From Peribacillus kribbensis DSM 17871 (GTDB lineage: Bacteria > Bacillota > Bacilli > Bacillales > DSM-1321), in the NCBI RefSeq assembly GCF_000430765.1, contig NZ_KE387237.1:172459-236458 (forward strand): DNA of 64,000 bases. The letters are read 5' to 3'. A model generated the notes under the pieces. The model did no database searches, was not told where the DNA came from, and was given only the letters and a program-made list of their open reading frames with translations. Within the stretch, counting starts at the first letter, position 1. Each line of letters begins with the position of its first letter. A program made the position numbers and the translations under genes. Below, one piece after another: positions 39,397-50,154 of the stretch.

Positions 39397-39422
39397 GGGA
39401 CCGAGCCGCTCGGTCCCTTTTC
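39397..39422 (+). terminator. Terminator of the ilv-leu operon
   Basis: GGGACCGAG (39397-39405) and CTCGGTCCC (39409-39417) with a short loop, then TTTTCC. Confidence 0.92.
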
Positions 39423-39511
39423 CAATTTACAAAGGGTTCTTTTTGTTTTTCCCTACATTCCATGCTAAACTGTTTCACAATAACCCATAAACGTCTAAGG
39501 CGGTTTCATTT

Positions 39512-40543
39512 ATGAGAGGAAATAAGAAAAAGATTGACAGAGATAGAAAGGTGATCCCTTTTCCCGGCCTGTCCGATCGGCTGATTGAACGGGGGCTGGA
39601 TGCTCTCCGGGAAAAGAAATATAAAGAAGCCGCAGCTTTATTCAGCCAGGCAAAAGAAATGGATGCTGAGAATCCGGAGCTTAATATCGGGCTTGTCGTC
39701 TCTCTGGTGGAGCTCGGCAATTACTTGGAAGCAAAGGAACTATGCAGGGAACTGCTTCATAAGGGAATCGGGGACTATTTTCAGGTTGTAAATATCTACT
39801 TGATGATTCTGCTGAATTTAAATGAACACCAAGAAATGATTGTCACGTTAAAAGCGCTGCTTGAAGAGAAACAGGTTCCGCCTGATAAGGAAGAGCACTT
39901 TTACAAGATGCTAGAGTTTTGTGAAAGATCCATGGAAGAAATTGAATACAGCGGCAAGGGTCTTGATGAAGATGAATTGAGCCTGAAAGAAGATATGGCC
40001 CTGCTGAGCGATAAAAGCGAAGAAGAGCAGTTTCTATTAATTTCACAGCTTGCCCATGCGAACATCCGGCCCTACTTACAACAAATCCGGCAATTCTTAA
40101 AAGAGGAAACGGGCCACGCCTTTTTGAAAACCCTGCTGATAAATATCTTAAAAGAACAGGAACTGCAGGAAGAGATCGAAATCGTGAAGTTCGGGAGAAG
40201 CTCAACCGTAACTCCCGCGGATTTACCCGACATTCAGGAAGCGGATTTTCTGGTACAAACAGCAGGGGAACTGGAGGCAAGGATTGCCCATGAAGACCCC
40301 ACATTAATGGAGTTTGCGCGGAGCCTGGTGGAAAGGCATAACTTTCTCCTCTATCCTCTCGAACCGCTTGAGAGGGACTTTTCAGTCTGGGCGGCTGCCT
40401 ATCATTTCGTATCGCGGGAATATCAGGGAATGCCTGCACGCCTGTCCGAAACGGCCGATCTTTATAATAGAAACGGGGAGGCACTTGAGGAGGTTTTGCC
40501 CGTGATCCGAGAATTTGAAGAAATTTCTTATCCTATTATTTGA
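39512..40543 (+). CDS. ysoA: TPR-repeat protein YsoA
   Basis: A 343-residue cytosolic protein. Two to three tetratricopeptide repeats are clear in residues 22-125 (ERGLDALREKKYKEAAALFS, NPELNIGLVVSLVELGNYLE). The C-terminal 200 residues are acidic and helical, with no catalytic motif that I see. Position between leuD and tig matches ysoA. Function is unknown; TPR repeats suggest protein binding. Confidence 0.82.
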   Translation: MRGNKKKIDRDRKVIPFPGLSDRLIERGLDALREKKYKEAAALFSQAKEMDAENPELNIGLVVSLVELGNYLEAKELCRELLHKGIGDYFQVVNIYLMILLNLNEHQEMIVTLKALLEEKQVPPDKEEHFYKMLEFCERSMEEIEYSGKGLDEDELSLKEDMALLSDKSEEEQFLLISQLAHANIRPYLQQIRQFLKEETGHAFLKTLLINILKEQELQEEIEIVKFGRSSTVTPADLPDIQEADFLVQTAGELEARIAHEDPTLMEFARSLVERHNFLLYPLEPLERDFSVWAAAYHFVSREYQGMPARLSETADLYNRNGEALEEVLPVIREFEEISYPII

Positions 40544-40553
40544 ACTCCTGCTG

Positions 40554-40581
40554 TTGAAAGAAAGAGAACCTATGTTATAAT
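40554..40581 (+). promoter_or_regulatory. SigA promoter of tig
   Basis: TTGAAA (40554-40559), 16 bases, TATAAT (40576-40581), leaving a leader of about 115 bases. Confidence 0.7.
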
Positions 40582-40700
40582 GTAATGGTTGTAAACTATG
40601 CCTCATTAGGCAATATACTTAGGATGACTTGTATAAACGAGATTTTATATTCATCCAGATGTTAATAAAGATAGTAATATAGATTTTTGGAGGGAACTGC

Positions 40701-41984
40701 ATGTCTGTAAAATGGGAAAAATTAGACGGGAACCGCGGCGTTCTTACTGTTGAAGTTGAAGCAGAAAAGGTAAATGAAGGACTTGACGCTGCATTCAAAA
40801 AGGTAGTTAAACAAATTAACGTTCCAGGATTCCGTAAAGGAAAAATGCCTCGCGGTATGTTTGAAAAGCGCTTTGGCGTAGAAGCTTTATACCAGGATGC
40901 AATTGATTATCTTCTTCCTGAAGCATACAGCAGCGCTGTAGATGAAGCAGGAATCGACCCGGTTGATCGCCCTGAAATTGATGTAGATCAATTTGAAAAG
41001 GGCAAAGAATTCATCTTCAAAGCTACTGTAACCGTGAAGCCTGAAGTGAAGCTTGGCGACTACAAAGGCCTGGAAATCGAAAAATTCGACACTGATGTTA
41101 CAGATGAAGATGTTGAAAATGAAATTAAAACTCTTCAAAGCCGTCAAGCTGAATTGACTGTTAAAGAAGAAGGCGCAGCTGAGAATGGCGACACTGTCGT
41201 AATCGATTTCGAAGGATTTGTTGATAACGAAGCTTTCGAAGGCGGAAAAGGCGAAAACTATTCACTTGAAATAGGTTCAGGTTCTTTCATTCCTGGATTC
41301 GAAGAGAAGCTTGTAGGTGTTCAAACAGGAGAAGAGAAAGACGTTGAAGTTACTTTCCCTGAAGAATACCATGCAGCTGAGCTTGCGGGAAAACCTGCTG
41401 TATTCAAGGTGAAAGTTCACGAAATCAAAGCTAAGCAGCTTCCTGAACTTGATGATGAATTTGCTAAAGACGTTGACGATGAAGTTGAAACTTTAGATGC
41501 ACTTAAAGAAAAAATCAAAAATCGTCTTGTAGACAGCAAAAACCACGATGCTGAGCATCATGTACGTGACTCTGTAGTGGAAAAAGCAGCTGAAAATGCT
41601 GAAGTTGAAATCCCGCAGGCTATGATCGACACTGAAGTGGACCGTATGATGACTGAGTTCGATCAGCGTCTTCAAATGCAAGGTATGAACCTTGATATGT
41701 ACTTCCAGTTCTCTGGCCAGGACAGAGATGCCCTTCGCGCTCAGATGACGGAAGAAGCAGAAAAGCGTGTGCGCGTAAGCTTGACTCTTGAAGCAATCAG
41801 CAAAGTGGAAAACTTCGAAATTTCTGAAGAAGAAGTGAACGAAGAGCTTTCTAAAATGGCTGAAATGTACAATATGGATGTTGAGAGCATCAAAGCAGCG
41901 CTTGGAAGCACTGAAGGCATTACGGCAGATCTTAAGAACCGCAAAGCGATCGACTTCCTTGTAGAAAACAGCAAAACAGTTTAA
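40701..41984 (+). CDS. tig: Trigger factor
   Basis: Ribosome-bound chaperone and prolyl isomerase of 427 residues. The ribosome-binding loop [17 protein letters not shown] is near residue 44; the FKBP-type PPIase domain spans about 150-245 ([20 protein letters not shown]); the remainder forms the chaperone arms. Codon use is more biased than in the neighbours (GAA, AAA and CTT-rich), as expected for a highly expressed gene. GGAGGG precedes ATG. Confidence 0.96.
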   Translation: MSVKWEKLDGNRGVLTVEVEAEKVNEGLDAAFKKVVKQINVPGFRKGKMPRGMFEKRFGVEALYQDAIDYLLPEAYSSAVDEAGIDPVDRPEIDVDQFEKGKEFIFKATVTVKPEVKLGDYKGLEIEKFDTDVTDEDVENEIKTLQSRQAELTVKEEGAAENGDTVVIDFEGFVDNEAFEGGKGENYSLEIGSGSFIPGFEEKLVGVQTGEEKDVEVTFPEEYHAAELAGKPAVFKVKVHEIKAKQLPELDDEFAKDVDDEVETLDALKEKIKNRLVDSKNHDAEHHVRDSVVEKAAENAEVEIPQAMIDTEVDRMMTEFDQRLQMQGMNLDMYFQFSGQDRDALRAQMTEEAEKRVRVSLTLEAISKVENFEISEEEVNEELSKMAEMYNMDVESIKAALGSTEGITADLKNRKAIDFLVENSKTV

Positions 41985-41996
41985 TGATATCATAGA

Positions 41997-42025
41997 CAAG
42001 GCACGACTTTCTCGTGCCTTGTTTT
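41997..42025 (+). terminator. Terminator of tig
   Basis: CAAGGCACGA and TCGTGCCTTG perfect arms with a 5-base loop, then TTTT. Confidence 0.92.
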
Positions 42026-42394
42026 ATACTATTTTCGGCATCGATACATATAGATAGGCTTCTGATTGGAAAGTTCACTTCATAAGGCCTCAGGCATTGA
42101 TTTTTTGCTGGATTCAGTGTAGATTAATTCTAATAATGCATATACATACTCCAAGCTTCCTTTTTCTGTTTTGAAAAATGTCTAGTTTGGAAATGCTTGT
42201 AAAGGGCAATATACATATTAAGTTAACCAGGCTGTATTCGGGAATCAGGGATAAGCATTTTAATTCTTTTTTTGAGGCTAGTTGTGTTAAAATCAACTTT
42301 ACATAGAGAAAATGCTTTATGGTATAGACCCTTTCCTGAGTAATTTTTGCATCCAAGCTTTTGAGGGATAGTATTTAAAGGGGTGAAATTTTTA
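42026..42394 (+). other. tig-clpX intergenic region
   Basis: No gene is supported in these roughly 370 bases. Near the 3' part an extended -10 TGTTAAAAT (42285-42293) without a clear -35 is the best clpX promoter candidate; AAAGGGG stands before the clpX start. Confidence 0.5.
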
Positions 42395-43660
42395 ATGTTC
42401 AAATTTAATGATGAAAAAGGGCAGCTGAAATGTTCTTTTTGCGGAAAAACCCAAGAACAGGTCCGCAAACTGGTTGCGGGTCCTGGTGTATATATCTGTG
42501 ATGAATGTATTGAGCTTTGCACGGAAATCGTGGAAGAGGAGCTGGGTACAGAAGAGGAAGTTGAATTCAAGGATGTTCCAAAGCCAATGGAAATCCGTGA
42601 AATACTCGACGAATATGTAATTGGACAAGAGCAGGCAAAGAAATCGCTTGCAGTCGCTGTTTATAACCACTATAAACGCATCAATTCAAACAGCAAGATT
42701 GATGATGTAGAGCTTTCAAAGAGTAATATCTGTCTTATAGGGCCTACAGGAAGCGGGAAAACCCTGCTTGCCCAGACTCTTGCCAGACTGCTTAATGTAC
42801 CTTTCGCCATTGCGGATGCTACCTCTTTGACAGAGGCTGGATATGTCGGTGAAGACGTAGAGAATATTCTGCTAAAGCTGATCCAGGCCGCAGATTATGA
42901 TGTGGAAAAAGCAGAAAAAGGAATCATTTACATCGATGAAATCGATAAGGTTGCCAGAAAATCTGAAAACCCTTCTATTACACGTGATGTATCCGGTGAA
43001 GGTGTGCAGCAGGCACTTCTTAAGATTCTTGAGGGAACAACTGCAAGTGTACCGCCTCAAGGAGGAAGAAAGCATCCTCATCAGGAATTCATCCAAATCG
43101 ATACAACCAACATTTTGTTCATCTGCGGCGGTGCCTTTGACGGCATTGAACCGATCATTAAGCGCAGGCTTGGACAAAAAGTGATTGGCTTTGGCGGGGA
43201 ACAGAAGAAGGAAGTAGACCAGAAGTCTCTTCTTACAAGGGTTCTTCCTGAGGATATGCTGAAGTTCGGTCTTATTCCGGAATTTATCGGCCGTCTTCCA
43301 GTCATTGCCACACTTGAGCAGCTGGATGAAGCAGCCTTAATTGAAATTCTCACAAAGCCGAAGAATGCTTTGGTGAAACAATACCAAAAAATGCTTGAGC
43401 TTGATAATGTAGACTTAGAATTCGAGCCTGACGCATTGAGTGAAATCTCGAAAAAAGCAATCGAACGTAAAACAGGAGCCCGCGGTCTTCGCTCCATCAT
43501 TGAAGGCATTATGCTGGATGTTATGTTTGACCTGCCGTCCCGCGATGATATTGACAAGTGCATCATCACTGCGGAGACTGTTACGGAGAACAAACCTCCA
43601 AAATTGCTTCTGACTGATGGAACGATGGTTACAGGTAAAGAAAAGAAAACTTCTGCATAA
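42395..43660 (+). CDS. clpX: ATP-dependent Clp protease ATP-binding subunit ClpX
   Basis: ClpX of 421 residues; AAA+ unfoldase that feeds substrates to ClpP. The N-terminal zinc domain has Cys13, Cys16, Cys35 and Cys38. Walker [16 protein letters not shown] is near residue 115, Walker [11 protein letters not shown] near 177, and the sensor/arginine region [11 protein letters not shown] near 295. ATG 42395 ([18 protein letters not shown]) fits the family start; GTG 42383 overlaps the ribosome site. Confidence 0.97.
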   Translation: MFKFNDEKGQLKCSFCGKTQEQVRKLVAGPGVYICDECIELCTEIVEEELGTEEEVEFKDVPKPMEIREILDEYVIGQEQAKKSLAVAVYNHYKRINSNSKIDDVELSKSNICLIGPTGSGKTLLAQTLARLLNVPFAIADATSLTEAGYVGEDVENILLKLIQAADYDVEKAEKGIIYIDEIDKVARKSENPSITRDVSGEGVQQALLKILEGTTASVPPQGGRKHPHQEFIQIDTTNILFICGGAFDGIEPIIKRRLGQKVIGFGGEQKKEVDQKSLLTRVLPEDMLKFGLIPEFIGRLPVIATLEQLDEAALIEILTKPKNALVKQYQKMLELDNVDLEFEPDALSEISKKAIERKTGARGLRSIIEGIMLDVMFDLPSRDDIDKCIITAETVTENKPPKLLLTDGTMVTGKEKKTSA

Positions 43661-43679
43661 AACTTTTCAGGGTCTAATA

Positions 43680-43710
43680 AGCTGACGGCGAATATGCCGT
43701 CGGCTTTTTT
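43680..43710 (+). terminator. Terminator of clpX
   Basis: AGCTGACGGC and GCCGTCGGCT arms around GAATAT, then TTTTTT. Confidence 0.93.
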
Positions 43711-43796
43711 TATTCTTTTTAAGATAATCTTTGCAATTTTCTAAAATAAAAAGATAATAGAAAGAGGAAAAAGAACCCAAGGAGGACATCCCTCAC

Positions 43797-44924
43797 ATGG
43801 AACAGCCCCTTACTACCCTAAAGATACTCAAGGAAATTGCTGAACAATTAAACGAAGGAACGGAATTGGGCACAGTATTGCAGGATGTATTAAAAATGCT
43901 GCTCCGTATCACAGGCTTTAAAACCGGCTGGATTTTCCTTATGGACAGCAGCGGCAATAATCAGCTCGCTGCCTATGAAAATCTTCCCCCCGCCCTTTCG
44001 AGGGATGGCTGTGCACCGATGTGTACGAGCGATTGCTGGTGTGTGGATAAGTACGCCAGAGGGCTTTTAAGGAAAGCGACAAATATTATGGAATGCAAGA
44101 GGCTGGAGGATGCTGTACTTCACCATACAGGAGAAACACAAAATTTGACCCATCATGCGACCGTTCCGCTAAGAGCGGGAGAGGAGCATTTCGGCCTTCT
44201 GAATGTGGCATCTCCGCATAAAACCCGTTTTGATCAAACAGACCTGAATCTTTTGGAGGCTGTGGCCTTTCAAATCGGTACGGCCGTAAAAAGGATCCGG
44301 CTCACGGCTGCCGAGCAGGAGACAGCTCTTGCGGCAGAACGGAACAGGCTGGCAAGAGATCTTCACGATTCTGTCAATCAGCTTTTGTTCTCGGTTTCCC
44401 TTACGGCAAGGGCAGGGAAGGAAATGAAGGATCATGACGCGATACGGGGAGCGTTCAAAGATATCCAGGAAATGTCTCAAAGTGCGCTGGCTGAGATGAA
44501 GGCGCTCATCTGGCAGCTCCGGCCAAGAGGCTTGGAGGACGGCGTAGTCAATGCCCTAAAGACATATGGAGAAATGATTGGATTACACATACATAGTGAG
44601 ATACAGGGGCTCTTATGCCTGCCTTCTTCAGTCGAGGAAGCTCTATGGCGCATTGGCCAGGAGGCCTTTAATAATTGCAAAAAGCATTCCGGGCAGGATT
44701 CCGTCTATTTAAAGGCGGTCAGCAGCAAGCGGAACGTCCATCTGGAAATCTGGGATCATGGAAAGGGCTGCCTAATACTGGATAACAGCGAGCTTCCTTC
44801 TCTTGGTCTATTAAGCATGCAGGAAAGAGTCAAAATCCTCAATGGAACGATCACCATAGACAGCAGGGAAGGAAAGGGCACATATATTGTCATCGACATA
44901 CCGCTCCGGGAGGGAAAAGAATGA
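43797..44924 (+). CDS. GAF-domain sensor histidine kinase, YhcY-like
   Basis: A cytosolic NarL-group kinase of 375 residues without membrane spans. A GAF domain (about residues 20-175) carries a cysteine cluster at 72, 76, 80, 82 and 100, which could bind a metal or Fe-S cluster. The HisKA_3 phosphorylation site is His190 in RLARDLHDSVNQLLFSVS, and the HATPase has IGQEAFNNCKKHSG and GLLSMQERV. Length and partner match B. subtilis YhcY. The stop overlaps the regulator start by 4 bases. The signal is not known. Confidence 0.88.
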   Translation: MEQPLTTLKILKEIAEQLNEGTELGTVLQDVLKMLLRITGFKTGWIFLMDSSGNNQLAAYENLPPALSRDGCAPMCTSDCWCVDKYARGLLRKATNIMECKRLEDAVLHHTGETQNLTHHATVPLRAGEEHFGLLNVASPHKTRFDQTDLNLLEAVAFQIGTAVKRIRLTAAEQETALAAERNRLARDLHDSVNQLLFSVSLTARAGKEMKDHDAIRGAFKDIQEMSQSALAEMKALIWQLRPRGLEDGVVNALKTYGEMIGLHIHSEIQGLLCLPSSVEEALWRIGQEAFNNCKKHSGQDSVYLKAVSSKRNVHLEIWDHGKGCLILDNSELPSLGLLSMQERVKILNGTITIDSREGKGTYIVIDIPLREGKE

Positions 44925-45565
44925 GCATTAAAGTATTAATTGCCGACGATCATCATGTGGTCAGAAAGGGTCTGGCCCTATTTCTTCAAACGCAGCCAGA
45001 TATTGAGGTGGCCGGAGAAGCGAAGGACGGGGCTGTGGCTATTCAAATGTGTGCGGAGATAAAGCCTGATCTCGTTTTGATGGATCTGGATATGCCGGTG
45101 TTAAATGGAATAGATGCGACAAAAAGGATCAAACGAGAGCATCCAGAAATAAAAATCTTGATTCTTACCAGCTTTTCTGATCAGGATCATGTACTTCCTG
45201 CCCTCGAAGCGGGGGCATCAGGCTATCAGCTCAAGGATATTGAACCGGATGAGCTTGTCAAAGTTATGAAAAAGGTGATGAATGGAGAGAACCAGGTTCA
45301 TCCTAAAGCGACAAGCCATTTGTTATCCGCCCTGTCGGGAACTCATTCCCGTGAAAAATCCCTCTTACAGGAGCTGACGCGCAGGGAACAGGAGGTTTTA
45401 ATAGAAATTTCCAGCGGCAAAAGCAATAAGGAAATTTCCTCTGCCCTTTTCATCACAGAAAAAACCGTAAAGACTCATGTTTCCAATATTCTATCAAAGC
45501 TTGGACTGGCGGACCGGACGCAGGCAGCCCTCTATGCCGTCCGGAACGGGCTGATCAAGCCCTGA
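44921..45565 (+). CDS. NarL/LuxR-type response regulator, YhcZ-like
   Basis: A 214-residue regulator. The receiver has IADDHH and the phosphoacceptor Asp55 in LVLMDLDMP; the C-terminal LuxR helix-turn-helix is LTRREQEVLIEISSGKSNKE followed by ISSALFITEKTVKTHVSNIL. It overlaps the kinase gene (ATGA), so the two are made together. Targets are unknown. Confidence 0.9.
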   Translation: MSIKVLIADDHHVVRKGLALFLQTQPDIEVAGEAKDGAVAIQMCAEIKPDLVLMDLDMPVLNGIDATKRIKREHPEIKILILTSFSDQDHVLPALEAGASGYQLKDIEPDELVKVMKKVMNGENQVHPKATSHLLSALSGTHSREKSLLQELTRREQEVLIEISSGKSNKEISSALFITEKTVKTHVSNILSKLGLADRTQAALYAVRNGLIKP

Positions 45566-45567
45566 CT

Positions 45568-45595
45568 CCCTCTTTTTAGAGGGTTTCTCTTTTTT
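45568..45595 (+). terminator. Terminator of the two-component pair
   Basis: CCCTCT (45568-45573) and AGAGGG (45578-45583) followed by TTTCTCTTTTTT. About 30 bases on there is a short direct repeat, ATAGAGGAATTCAA twice in tandem. Confidence 0.7.
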
Positions 45596-45678
45596 AGGTG
45601 CTCACATAGAGGAATTCAAGATAGAGGAATTCAATAAAATCACCGCGTCGGCAAGGCTGCGGTTTAACTGAATTCTTT

Positions 45679-45715
45679 AAAAAGCCAGACCCTGCGATAG
45701 CGGGCTGGCTTTTTG
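45679..45715 (+). terminator. Second terminator upstream of lonB
   Basis: AAAAAGCCAG and CTGGCTTTTT arms with inner CC/GG pairing. Confidence 0.85.
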
Positions 45716-45790
45716 TTCTGCACTTCAGTTTATGATCTTAGCATCCACCTTCCGAGATCCATTGGCCCATTTGATATCTTGAAAGTTTTT

Positions 45791-45820
45791 GTTTATTCCT
45801 AACCTTTCAGGGAGATACTA
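45791..45820 (+). promoter_or_regulatory. SigF-type promoter of lonB
   Basis: GTTTA (45791-45795), exactly 15 bases, GGAGATACTA (45811-45820). This fits GYWTA-N15-GGHRANANTW at every position. It ends 39 bases before the lonB start, and lonB is a forespore SigF gene in B. subtilis. Confidence 0.8.
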
Positions 45821-45859
45821 GCAAATACAAAACAGCAAGCTATTGCGGGAGGGAAAAGG

Positions 45860-47524
45860 ATGAGTTGGACAGGTATCGCGTTATTTATCCAATTGTTTTT
45901 TGGGATCATCATCGGAATGTATTTTTTGAACCTTTTAAAGGGGCAGAGGACCCAAAAGGTCTCCATAGACAGGGAATCGAAGAAGGAAATGGACCAGCTC
46001 AGGAAGATGAGGTCCATCAAGCTTACCGAGCCGCTGGCGGAAAAGGTGAGGCCGTCAAGCTTCAGTGATATTGTCGGCCAGGAGGATGGAATTAAGTCAC
46101 TGAAGGCCGCGCTCTGCGGGCCGAATCCTCAGCATGTGATCATCTATGGCCCTCCCGGAGTAGGAAAGACGGCTGCGGCACGGCTTGTATTAGATGATGC
46201 GAAAAGAAATCAAAAGTCCCCCTTTCAGTTTCATTCGGTTTTTGTGGAGCTTGATGCGACAACGGCGCGGTTTGATGAAAGAGGGATCGCCGACCCGCTG
46301 ATAGGTTCTGTGCACGATCCCATCTATCAGGGAGCAGGCTCCATGGGCCAGGCAGGCATCCCGCAGCCCAAGCAAGGAGCGGTCACGAATGCCCATGGCG
46401 GGGTTTTGTTTATCGATGAAATAGGAGAGCTCCATTCTATCCAGATGAATAAACTTCTTAAGGTGTTGGAAGACAGGAAGGTTCATTTGGAAAGTGCTTA
46501 TTATCAGGAAGAAAATACTCAAATTCCTGCCCATATCCATGATATTTTTAAGAATGGCCTGCCGGCAGATTTTCGCTTAATCGGTGCTACCACCCGGACG
46601 CCAAGTGAAATCCCTCCGGCTATCCGCTCACGCTGTATGGAAGTTTTCTTCAGGGAGCTGGATGAAGAGGAGATTTCGGCTGTAGCCAAAAATGCGGCTG
46701 ATAAGGTGAACTTGAAAATAAGTGATTATGCTCTTTCCACGCTTGCCAATTATGCACGGAACGGCAGGGAAGCAGTGAATTTAATTCAGATTGCGGCCGG
46801 CCTTGCCATAACAGGGGACAGAGACTACATAAAGGATGAAGACATGGAGTGGGTCATTCACTCCAGCCAGCTGACCCCAAGGCTTGAGAGAAAGATCTCT
46901 GAAAAGCCCAAGGTAGGAATAGTCAACGGATTGGCCGTCCACGGACCCAACAGCGGGGCATTGCTCGAGATTGAGGTGACCGTGCTTCCAGCAGTGGAAA
47001 AGGGTACTGTCAATATCACCGGTATTGTGGAAGAAGAATCAATCGGCGGTTCGGGTAAATCCATCCGCAGAAAAAGCATGGCGAAGGGATCGGTGGAAAA
47101 TGTCATAACCGTGCTGCGTTCCATGGGCGTTCCGGCTGATCAATATGACATTCACATTAATTTTCCCGGCGGCGTCCCGATTGATGGCCCTTCCGCCGGA
47201 ATCGCGATGGCTTCGGCCATTTACTCCGCCATTTATAAAATCCCAATTGATCATGAAACAGCCATGACCGGAGAAATCAGCATCCACGGAAATGTAAAAG
47301 CGATCGGCGGGGTGCTGCCGAAAATCAAGGCGGCGAAAAAAGCGGGAGCCAAGAAAGTGGTCATCCCAGAAGAGAATATGCAGGGAATTCTGCGGGAAGT
47401 AAAGGATATTGAAATTGTGCCTGTCCGGCATTTATCGCAGGTGTTTGATCAGGTTCTGCTCAAAAATTTGATCCCGGAAGATATCTTGAAATCCCATAAT
47501 ATCAATAAGAAGGAAAGTGTTTAA
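45860..47524 (+). CDS. lonB: Forespore ATP-dependent protease LonB
   Basis: LonB of 554 residues. An N-terminal membrane helix (about residues 5-24) replaces the large N domain of LonA. The AAA part has Walker [15 protein letters not shown] near residue 95 and VLFIDEIGELHSIQMNKLL near 183. The protease part has Ser445 in DGPSAGIAMASA and Lys488 in AIGGVLPKIKAAKKAG, the usual 43-residue spacing of the Lon dyad. ATG 45860 follows GGAGGG. Confidence 0.95.
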   Translation: MSWTGIALFIQLFFGIIIGMYFLNLLKGQRTQKVSIDRESKKEMDQLRKMRSIKLTEPLAEKVRPSSFSDIVGQEDGIKSLKAALCGPNPQHVIIYGPPGVGKTAAARLVLDDAKRNQKSPFQFHSVFVELDATTARFDERGIADPLIGSVHDPIYQGAGSMGQAGIPQPKQGAVTNAHGGVLFIDEIGELHSIQMNKLLKVLEDRKVHLESAYYQEENTQIPAHIHDIFKNGLPADFRLIGATTRTPSEIPPAIRSRCMEVFFRELDEEEISAVAKNAADKVNLKISDYALSTLANYARNGREAVNLIQIAAGLAITGDRDYIKDEDMEWVIHSSQLTPRLERKISEKPKVGIVNGLAVHGPNSGALLEIEVTVLPAVEKGTVNITGIVEEESIGGSGKSIRRKSMAKGSVENVITVLRSMGVPADQYDIHINFPGGVPIDGPSAGIAMASAIYSAIYKIPIDHETAMTGEISIHGNVKAIGGVLPKIKAAKKAGAKKVVIPEENMQGILREVKDIEIVPVRHLSQVFDQVLLKNLIPEDILKSHNINKKESV

Positions 47525-47826
47525 GGAATCGGCTGTTTTATACAGCCGATTTTTTCGTGAAAAAATAGCTTAATGGTTCTCCCGGCAGGGAAAGGAAATA
47601 ACAGGCTCATCATTAGGCTGTCCCGTGACGGAATCTTTTTTGCAAAATAAAGTATACTCTTTCTCGTGCGCAGGAAAAATAACCAATATGTGAAGAGCCG
47701 AATCTTTTGGAAGCAAAACGCTTTTCCTAAATAGACACAGCTATTTAAATAAGATAAAATTGTGGGAAGGCTTTACTTCAAAGTATTTTTAGGCTATTTA
47801 ATTTAAACAGGAGGTGTCAGAACAAA
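47525..47826 (+). other. lonB-lonA intergenic region with terminator and promoter
   Basis: AATCGGCTG and CAGCCGATTTTTT (about 47526-47555) form the lonB terminator. A likely lonA SigA promoter is TAGACA (47732-47737), 17 bases, TAAAAT (47755-47760). I see no CtsR-type tandem heptanucleotide and no gene here. Confidence 0.7.
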
Positions 47827-50154
47827 ATGGCGAATAACAATGAACTTCTCGTCCCCCTCCTTCCGCTAAGAGGATTGCTCGTTTACCCTACAATGGTTCT
47901 GCATCTAGACGTAGGCCGGGATAAATCCGTTCATGCGCTGGAAAAAGCAATGGTGGATGACCACTTAATCTTTTTAAGTACTCAAAAGGATGTTTCCATA
48001 GATGAACCTTCCGAACAGGATATTTACCAGATGGGGACCCTGACGAAGGTCAAGCAGATGCTGAAGCTCCCAAATGGAACGATCCGTGTTCTGGTCGAAG
48101 GATTAAAGCGTGCAAGGATCGTAGAATTCTTTGATGAAGAAACGCATTTTTCAGCGAAGCTTGAGACGTTTGAAGACAGCAGTGAAAAAGATGTGGAGCA
48201 TGAAGCCTTAATGAGATCCCTTCTTGAATATTTTGAGCAGTACATAAAAATGTCCAAGAAAATTTCCTCCGAAACATTCTCTTCAGCAGCCGATATAGAG
48301 GAACCGGGCAGGATGGCGGATATCATCGCTTCCAACCTTCCGCTGAAGCTGAAGGAAAAGCAGGAAATCCTTGAAACGATTGATGTGAAAGAGCGCCTGG
48401 TAAAGGTCCTTGAGACGATCAATAATGAAAAGGAAGTCCTTAATCTTGAGAAAAAAATTGGCCAGCGTGTGAAAAGGTCAATGGAAAGAACGCAGAAGGA
48501 ATATTATCTCCGTGAGCAGATGAAGGCGATCCAAAAGGAACTTGGCGATAAGGAAGGCAAGACAAGTGAAGTAGCAGCTCTTGCTGAAAAAATCGAGAGT
48601 GCCGGCATGCCTGATCATGTGAAAGAAACCGCGAACAAAGAGCTGGACCGGTATGAAAAGATTCCTGCAAGCTCTGCGGAAAGCGCGGTCATCCGGAATT
48701 ATATCGAATGGCTGGTCGCTCTTCCTTGGACCAATGCTACTAAGGACGATCTCGACATCAATAAGGCGGAGAAAATTCTTCACCGCGATCATTACGGTCT
48801 TGAAAAGGTCAAGGAAAGGGTTCTTGAATACCTGGCAGTCCAGCAGCTTACCAACTCCCTAAGAGGACCGATCCTCTGTCTGGCAGGACCTCCGGGTGTA
48901 GGGAAAACGAGCCTGGCAAAATCGATCGCCACATCCCTGAACCGGAATTTTGTCCGCGTATCCCTTGGGGGAGTGCGTGACGAATCTGAAATACGGGGAC
49001 ATCGCAGGACATATGTAGGCGCTATGCCTGGGCGGGTTATACAGGGAATGAAGAAGGCAGCTACCATTAATCCTGTGTTCCTTCTTGATGAAATTGATAA
49101 AATGTCCAATGATTTCAGAGGAGATCCCTCAGCTGCCATGCTTGAGGTTCTGGATCCAGAGCAAAATCATAATTTCAGCGACCATTATATCGAAGAGGCA
49201 TACGATCTATCAAAGGTCATGTTCATCGCGACTGCAAATAATCTTGCCACGATCCCTGGCCCGCTGAGAGACAGGATGGAAATCATCTCGATCGCAGGAT
49301 ATACGGAGCTTGAAAAGCTGAATATCGCTAAGGAACATCTTTTGCAGAAGCAGCTGGAAGAGCATGGACTAAAGAAAACCCAGCTGCAGGTGAAAGATGA
49401 TGCCCTGATGAACATCATCCGCTATTACACACGCGAAGCGGGTGTCAGAAGCCTTGAGCGCCAGCTGGCGACCATTTGCAGAAAAACCGCAAGAATCATT
49501 GTTTCCGGTGAAAAGAAAAAAGTCATTCTCACTGAAAAGAATGTAGAAGAATTCCTGGGCAAGAAAAAATTCCATTATGGCCAGGCGGAACTGGAGGATC
49601 AGGTGGGTGTTGCAACGGGTCTTGCATATACAACCGTAGGCGGAGATACCCTTCAAATTGAAGTAAGTCTTGCGCCGGGCAAAGGAAAGCTTGTTTTGAC
49701 AGGAAAGCTTGGAGATGTCATGAAGGAATCCGCGCAGGCGGCGTTCAGCTATGTACGCTCGAAAGCCCGGGAGCTATCGATCGATGAGAATTTCCATGAA
49801 AAGAATGACATTCATATTCACGTTCCTGAGGGAGCCGTACCGAAAGACGGACCTTCCGCAGGGATTACCATTGCGACCGCCCTTGTTTCAGCCCTGACCG
49901 GCAGACCGATCAGAAGGGAAGTCGGAATGACAGGAGAAATTACCCTCCGCGGACGGGTCTTGCCAATAGGCGGAGTAAAAGAAAAAACATTAAGTGCACA
50001 TCGTGCAGGTCTGACTAAGATTATTCTTCCTAAGGATAATGAAAAAGATATTGACGATATACCGGAAAGTGTCCGCAACGAACTGGAATTTGTTCTCGTT
50101 TCCCATGTGGATGAGGTTTTAAAGCATGCACTAACAGGGAGTGGAGAATCTTGA
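47827..50154 (+). CDS. lonA: ATP-dependent protease LonA
   Basis: Full-length Lon of 775 residues: N-terminal substrate domain ([20 protein letters not shown]), coiled coil, AAA domain with Walker [17 protein letters not shown] near residue 355, and protease domain with Ser677 in [13 protein letters not shown] and Lys720 in [14 protein letters not shown]. It degrades misfolded and regulatory proteins in the cytosol. AGGAGGTGTCAG precedes ATG 47827. The stop overlaps the engB start. Confidence 0.97.
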   Translation: MANNNELLVPLLPLRGLLVYPTMVLHLDVGRDKSVHALEKAMVDDHLIFLSTQKDVSIDEPSEQDIYQMGTLTKVKQMLKLPNGTIRVLVEGLKRARIVEFFDEETHFSAKLETFEDSSEKDVEHEALMRSLLEYFEQYIKMSKKISSETFSSAADIEEPGRMADIIASNLPLKLKEKQEILETIDVKERLVKVLETINNEKEVLNLEKKIGQRVKRSMERTQKEYYLREQMKAIQKELGDKEGKTSEVAALAEKIESAGMPDHVKETANKELDRYEKIPASSAESAVIRNYIEWLVALPWTNATKDDLDINKAEKILHRDHYGLEKVKERVLEYLAVQQLTNSLRGPILCLAGPPGVGKTSLAKSIATSLNRNFVRVSLGGVRDESEIRGHRRTYVGAMPGRVIQGMKKAATINPVFLLDEIDKMSNDFRGDPSAAMLEVLDPEQNHNFSDHYIEEAYDLSKVMFIATANNLATIPGPLRDRMEIISIAGYTELEKLNIAKEHLLQKQLEEHGLKKTQLQVKDDALMNIIRYYTREAGVRSLERQLATICRKTARIIVSGEKKKVILTEKNVEEFLGKKKFHYGQAELEDQVGVATGLAYTTVGGDTLQIEVSLAPGKGKLVLTGKLGDVMKESAQAAFSYVRSKARELSIDENFHEKNDIHIHVPEGAVPKDGPSAGITIATALVSALTGRPIRREVGMTGEITLRGRVLPIGGVKEKTLSAHRAGLTKIILPKDNEKDIDDIPESVRNELEFVLVSHVDEVLKHALTGSGES

